The notes below the pieces were generated by a model. That model did no database searches and was not told the DNA's origin. It worked only from the letters and a program-made list of their open reading frames with translations. Shown here in pieces: positions 61,402-64,000 of a stretch of DNA of 64,000 nucleotides (its first letter is position 1; each line of letters begins with the position of its first letter). Position numbers and translations under genes: made by a program. Origin of the DNA: Mycobacterium sp. GA-2829 (GTDB lineage Bacteria; Actinomycetota; Actinomycetes; Mycobacteriales; Mycobacteriaceae); contig NZ_LQIT01000033.1 of NCBI RefSeq assembly GCF_001499965.1, forward strand, positions 1-64,000, in the 5' to 3' direction.

Positions 61402-62265
61402 GTGGCCGAACATGAAAGCGTGTGGAGCGACCTGCAGGGCGTCGCGTTCTCGCAGGGCTACCTGGACGCGGGCGGGGTGCGCACGCGTTATCTGCACGCC
61501 GGGGACACCCGCAAACCGCCGCTGGTCTTCCTGCACGGCTCCGGCGGTCACGCCGAGGCCTACGTCCGCAACCTCGACGCACACGCCGAGCACTTCTCCA
61601 CGTGGTCGATCGACATGCTGGGCCACGGGTACACCGACAAACCCGGCCATCCCCTCGAGATCCGCCACTACGTCGACCACCTGCGCGCCTTCCTCGACGC
61701 CATCGGCGCCGAGAAGGCCTACATCAGTGGGGAATCGCTGGGCGGGTGGGTGGCCGCCCGGCTCGCCGCCGATCATGGCGACCGCGTCGTGCGCCTGGTG
61801 CTCAACACTGCGGGCGGTTCGCAGGCCGATCCCGAGGTGATGAAGCGCATCATCACCCTGTCCATGGCCGCCGCCGAGGATCCCAGCTGGGAGACCGTGC
61901 AGGCGCGCATCAAATGGCTGATGGCCGACAAGAGCAAGGGCTACGACGACATCGTCGCCAGCCGCCAGCGCGTCTACCGTCAACCGGGCTTCGTCTCGGC
62001 GATGCGCGACATCATGGCGCTGCAGGACCCCGAGATCCGCGCACGAAATCTGCTCGGTCCCAAAGAGTACGGCGCGATCACCGCGCCGACGCTGGTGGTG
62101 TGGACCACTGACGATCCCACCGCCGACGTCGAGGAGGGTAGGCGGATCGCCTCGATGATCCCCGGTGCGCGCTTCGAGGTGATGCCCGGCTGCGGGCACT
62201 GGCCGCAGTACGAGGATCCCAAGACCTTCAACCGGTTACACGTCGACTTCCTGCTGGGGCGCTGA
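61402..62265 (+). CDS. mhpC: 2-hydroxy-6-oxonona-2,4-dienedioate hydrolase (meta-cleavage product hydrolase)
   Basis: A 287-aa alpha/beta hydrolase that cuts the C-C bond of the ring-fission product. The oxyanion motif VFLHGSGGHAEAY, nucleophile Ser in ISGESLGGW, Asp in WTTDDPTAD and His in GCGHWPQYE are all present and match MhpC/HsaD/BphD enzymes; E. coli MhpC has 288 aa. GTG 61402 is the start. The stop overlaps the mhpA ATG (TGATG). Confidence 0.9.
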   Translation: MAEHESVWSDLQGVAFSQGYLDAGGVRTRYLHAGDTRKPPLVFLHGSGGHAEAYVRNLDAHAEHFSTWSIDMLGHGYTDKPGHPLEIRHYVDHLRAFLDAIGAEKAYISGESLGGWVAARLAADHGDRVVRLVLNTAGGSQADPEVMKRIITLSMAAAEDPSWETVQARIKWLMADKSKGYDDIVASRQRVYRQPGFVSAMRDIMALQDPEIRARNLLGPKEYGAITAPTLVVWTTDDPTADVEEGRRIASMIPGARFEVMPGCGHWPQYEDPKTFNRLHVDFLLGR

Positions 62266-63953
62266 TGACGGGAACAGACACCGACGTCCTCATCGTCGGC
62301 GCGGGCCCGGTGGGGCTGACGCTGGCGAACATCCTCGGCCAGCAGGGGGTGCGCACTGTGATCGTCGAGGAGCGCGCGACGCTCATCGACTATCCGCGCG
62401 GTGTCGGACTCGACGACGAGGCGCTGCGCACCTTTCAGTCCATCGGGCTGGTCGACAAGGTCCTGCCCCACACCGTGCCGAACCAGATCCTGCGGTTCTT
62501 CGACGGCGACCGCAGGTTGCTCGCCGAGATGGCGCCGCCGGACGCGCGGTTCGGCTGGCCCAAGCGCAACGGCTTCGTCCAGCCGATGGTCGATGCCGAA
62601 TTGCACGCCGGTCTGGCGCGATTCCCGCACGTGGAGGTGCGTTGGGGAAACAGGATGGCCGGATGCGAACAGACCGACGACGGTGTGACGGTGCGGTTGG
62701 AGGGGGAGTCCGACCCGGTGCGCGCCCGGTACGTGGTCGGCTGTGACGGTGGGCGCAGCGCGACGCGCCGCCTGATGGGGGTGTCGTTCGACGGCACCAC
62801 CTCGCCGACGCGCTGGCTGGTGGTCGACATCGCCAACGATCCGCTCGGCCACCCCAACAGCGAGGTGGGCGCCGACCCGGCCCGGCCGTACGCGTCGATC
62901 TCGATCGCGCACGGTATCCGCCGCTTCGAGTTCATGATTCACGCCGACGAGACCGACGAACAGGCCGAGGACCCCGCCTTCATCCAGCGCATGCTCGGGC
63001 TGCTCGTGCCCTACCCCGAACGCGTCGAGATCATCCGGCACCGGGTGTACACCCACCACTCCCGCATCGCGGGCGCCTTCCGCAAGGGCCGCATGTTCCT
63101 GGCCGGAGACGCTGCCCACCTGATGCCGGTGTGGCAGGGGCAGGGCTACAACAGCGGTATCCGCGACGCCGCGAACCTCGGGTGGAAACTCGCCGCGGTC
63201 GTCAACGGCCGTGCCGGCGACGCGCTGCTCGACACCTACGACGTGGAGCGCCGCAAGCACGCCCGCGCGATGATCGACCTGTCCACCATGGTGGGCCGGG
63301 TCATCTCGCCGACCAACCGCCGCGTTGCCACGTTGCGGGACAAGCTGATCCGCGGTGCATCGGTGCTACCGACGCTCAAGCGCTATGTGCTCGAGATGCG
63401 GTTCAAGCCGATGCCGCGCTACGAACAGGGTTCGGTCTTCCACCCGCAGGCGCCGTCGCCGACGTCGCCGACCGGCACGCTGTTCATCCAGCCGCGCGTG
63501 GACACCCGCGACCGGCAGAACGTGTTGCTCGACGAGGTGATGGGGACCGGCTTCGCGGTGCTGTGCTGGAACAACAATCCGCGTGCGCTGCTCGGTGACG
63601 AGGTCTTCGACCGGTGGAAAGCGTTGGGCGCCAGGTTCATCGCCGCCCGTCCATCGACCCAGCTGCACTGGACCGGACACGACGATTCCGACGTCACCGT
63701 CGTCGGCGACCGGACCGGCGCACTCAAGGGCTGGTTCGACGCGCACAACGAGTCGGTGCTGTTCCTACGGCCCGACCGCTGCATCGCCGGCGCCTGCATC
63801 GCCCAGCGCGCCCCCGAAGTGAGCACCGCCCTGTTCTGCGTGCTCCATCTGACGCAGGGAGGAGGTGAGGGTCACCATGGCGCAGATCGCCCTGTGCTGC
63901 ATGTCGCACAGTCCGCTGCTGAATCTTCCGGGACCGTCGCGGGAACTCCTTGA
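62265..63953 (+). CDS. mhpA: 3-(3-hydroxyphenyl)propionate 2-monooxygenase (flavoprotein hydroxylase)
   Basis: MhpA hydroxylates 3-(3-hydroxyphenyl)propionate to the 2,3-diol with NADH and FAD. The 562-aa protein shows the FAD motif LIVGAGPVGLTLANILGQQG, the DG motif VVGCDGGRSATRRLMGVSF and the GD motif MFLAGDAAHLMPVWQGQGYN, all in order; E. coli MhpA has 554 aa. The frame runs on 77 nt into mhpB, which reads in another frame. Coupled to mhpC by a 1-nt overlap. Confidence 0.92.
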   Translation: MTGTDTDVLIVGAGPVGLTLANILGQQGVRTVIVEERATLIDYPRGVGLDDEALRTFQSIGLVDKVLPHTVPNQILRFFDGDRRLLAEMAPPDARFGWPKRNGFVQPMVDAELHAGLARFPHVEVRWGNRMAGCEQTDDGVTVRLEGESDPVRARYVVGCDGGRSATRRLMGVSFDGTTSPTRWLVVDIANDPLGHPNSEVGADPARPYASISIAHGIRRFEFMIHADETDEQAEDPAFIQRMLGLLVPYPERVEIIRHRVYTHHSRIAGAFRKGRMFLAGDAAHLMPVWQGQGYNSGIRDAANLGWKLAAVVNGRAGDALLDTYDVERRKHARAMIDLSTMVGRVISPTNRRVATLRDKLIRGASVLPTLKRYVLEMRFKPMPRYEQGSVFHPQAPSPTSPTGTLFIQPRVDTRDRQNVLLDEVMGTGFAVLCWNNNPRALLGDEVFDRWKALGARFIAARPSTQLHWTGHDDSDVTVVGDRTGALKGWFDAHNESVLFLRPDRCIAGACIAQRAPEVSTALFCVLHLTQGGGEGHHGADRPVLHVAQSAAESSGTVAGTP

Positions 63954-64000
63954 CGACATCGAGTCCGCACTGGCCGTCGCCCGCGACTTCGTCGCCGAGT
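63877..64000 (+). CDS. mhpB: 2,3-dihydroxyphenylpropionate 1,2-dioxygenase (extradiol), 5' end only
   Basis: ATG 63877 follows a perfect AGGAGGTGA ribosome site with 8 nt between. The 41 visible residues, MAQIALCCMSHSPLLNLPGP and on to RDFVAE, match the N-terminus of class III extradiol dioxygenase MhpB; the His in MSHSPL is an iron ligand by family knowledge. It opens the ring of 2,3-dihydroxyphenylpropionate. The gene is cut by the window end and overlaps mhpA by 77 nt. Confidence 0.9.
   Translation, partial: MAQIALCCMSHSPLLNLPGPSRELLDDIESALAVARDFVAE

Overview
The window is GC-rich actinobacterial chromosome, almost certainly a fast-growing Mycobacterium (Mycolicibacterium). From the left edge to about 32.7 kb the gene order matches, from memory, M. 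tuberculosis H37Rv after its rRNA operon (Rv1316c to Rv1343c): end of 5S rRNA, ogt, ada-alkA, adenylate cyclase, nucS, methylmalonyl-CoA epimerase, fadA4-type thiolase, a thioredoxin-fold protein, glgB-glgE-glgP, dinG, pncB, clpS, the mec-cysO-cysM-rhomboid-murI run, the Rv1339-type cAMP phosphodiesterase, rph, rdgB, a DUF3817 protein and lprD. Insertions relative to that backbone are an orphan fatty-acyl-AMP ligase, a Vgb-like beta-propeller, a zinc-protease lipoprotein and an MFS transporter fused to a winged-helix domain. Many starts sit 6-8 nt after a TANNNT -10 element, the signature of leaderless mycobacterial mRNAs.

From 32.7 to 40.8 kb the DNA is accessory: a tRNA-Leu(uag), a DUF309 protein, then an MHS-type transporter, LacI-family repressor, cytochrome P450 and APH-fold kinase. 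Two near-identical palindromes, before the transporter and before the P450, look like operators of that LacI protein. Two more MHS transporters follow on the minus strand.

From 40.8 to 57.4 kb lies the most interesting region: a CoA-thioester catabolic island built around a split B12-dependent acyl-CoA mutase (large and small subunit genes, with a MeaB-type chaperone at the far end). It holds two acyl-CoA synthetases, three SDR dehydrogenases, an LLM flavin oxidoreductase, a family III CoA-transferase, a [2Fe-2S] ferredoxin, a heteromeric acyl-CoA dehydrogenase pair, a crotonase lacking both usual catalytic glutamates, a thiolase and a second adenylate cyclase. The mutase keeps two MCM-type substrate residues but differs at several other pocket positions, so its substrate is not predictable. 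A GAGAAT-half-site motif recurs at the divergent promoters of this island and again before the mhp genes, suggesting one regulon whose regulator is not encoded here.

After an exopolysaccharide-type sugar transferase (57.3-58.8 kb), the right end carries a 3-(3-hydroxyphenyl)propionate-type aromatic module: a KstD-like FAD dehydrogenase, an IclR regulator, and mhpC-mhpA-mhpB, the last cut by the window edge. No CRISPR array, insertion sequence, prophage or rRNA gene other than the 5S remnant was seen. No gene-free stretch exceeds 300 bases; the longest is the 212 bp between the SDR and mutase genes, which holds two promoter copies.
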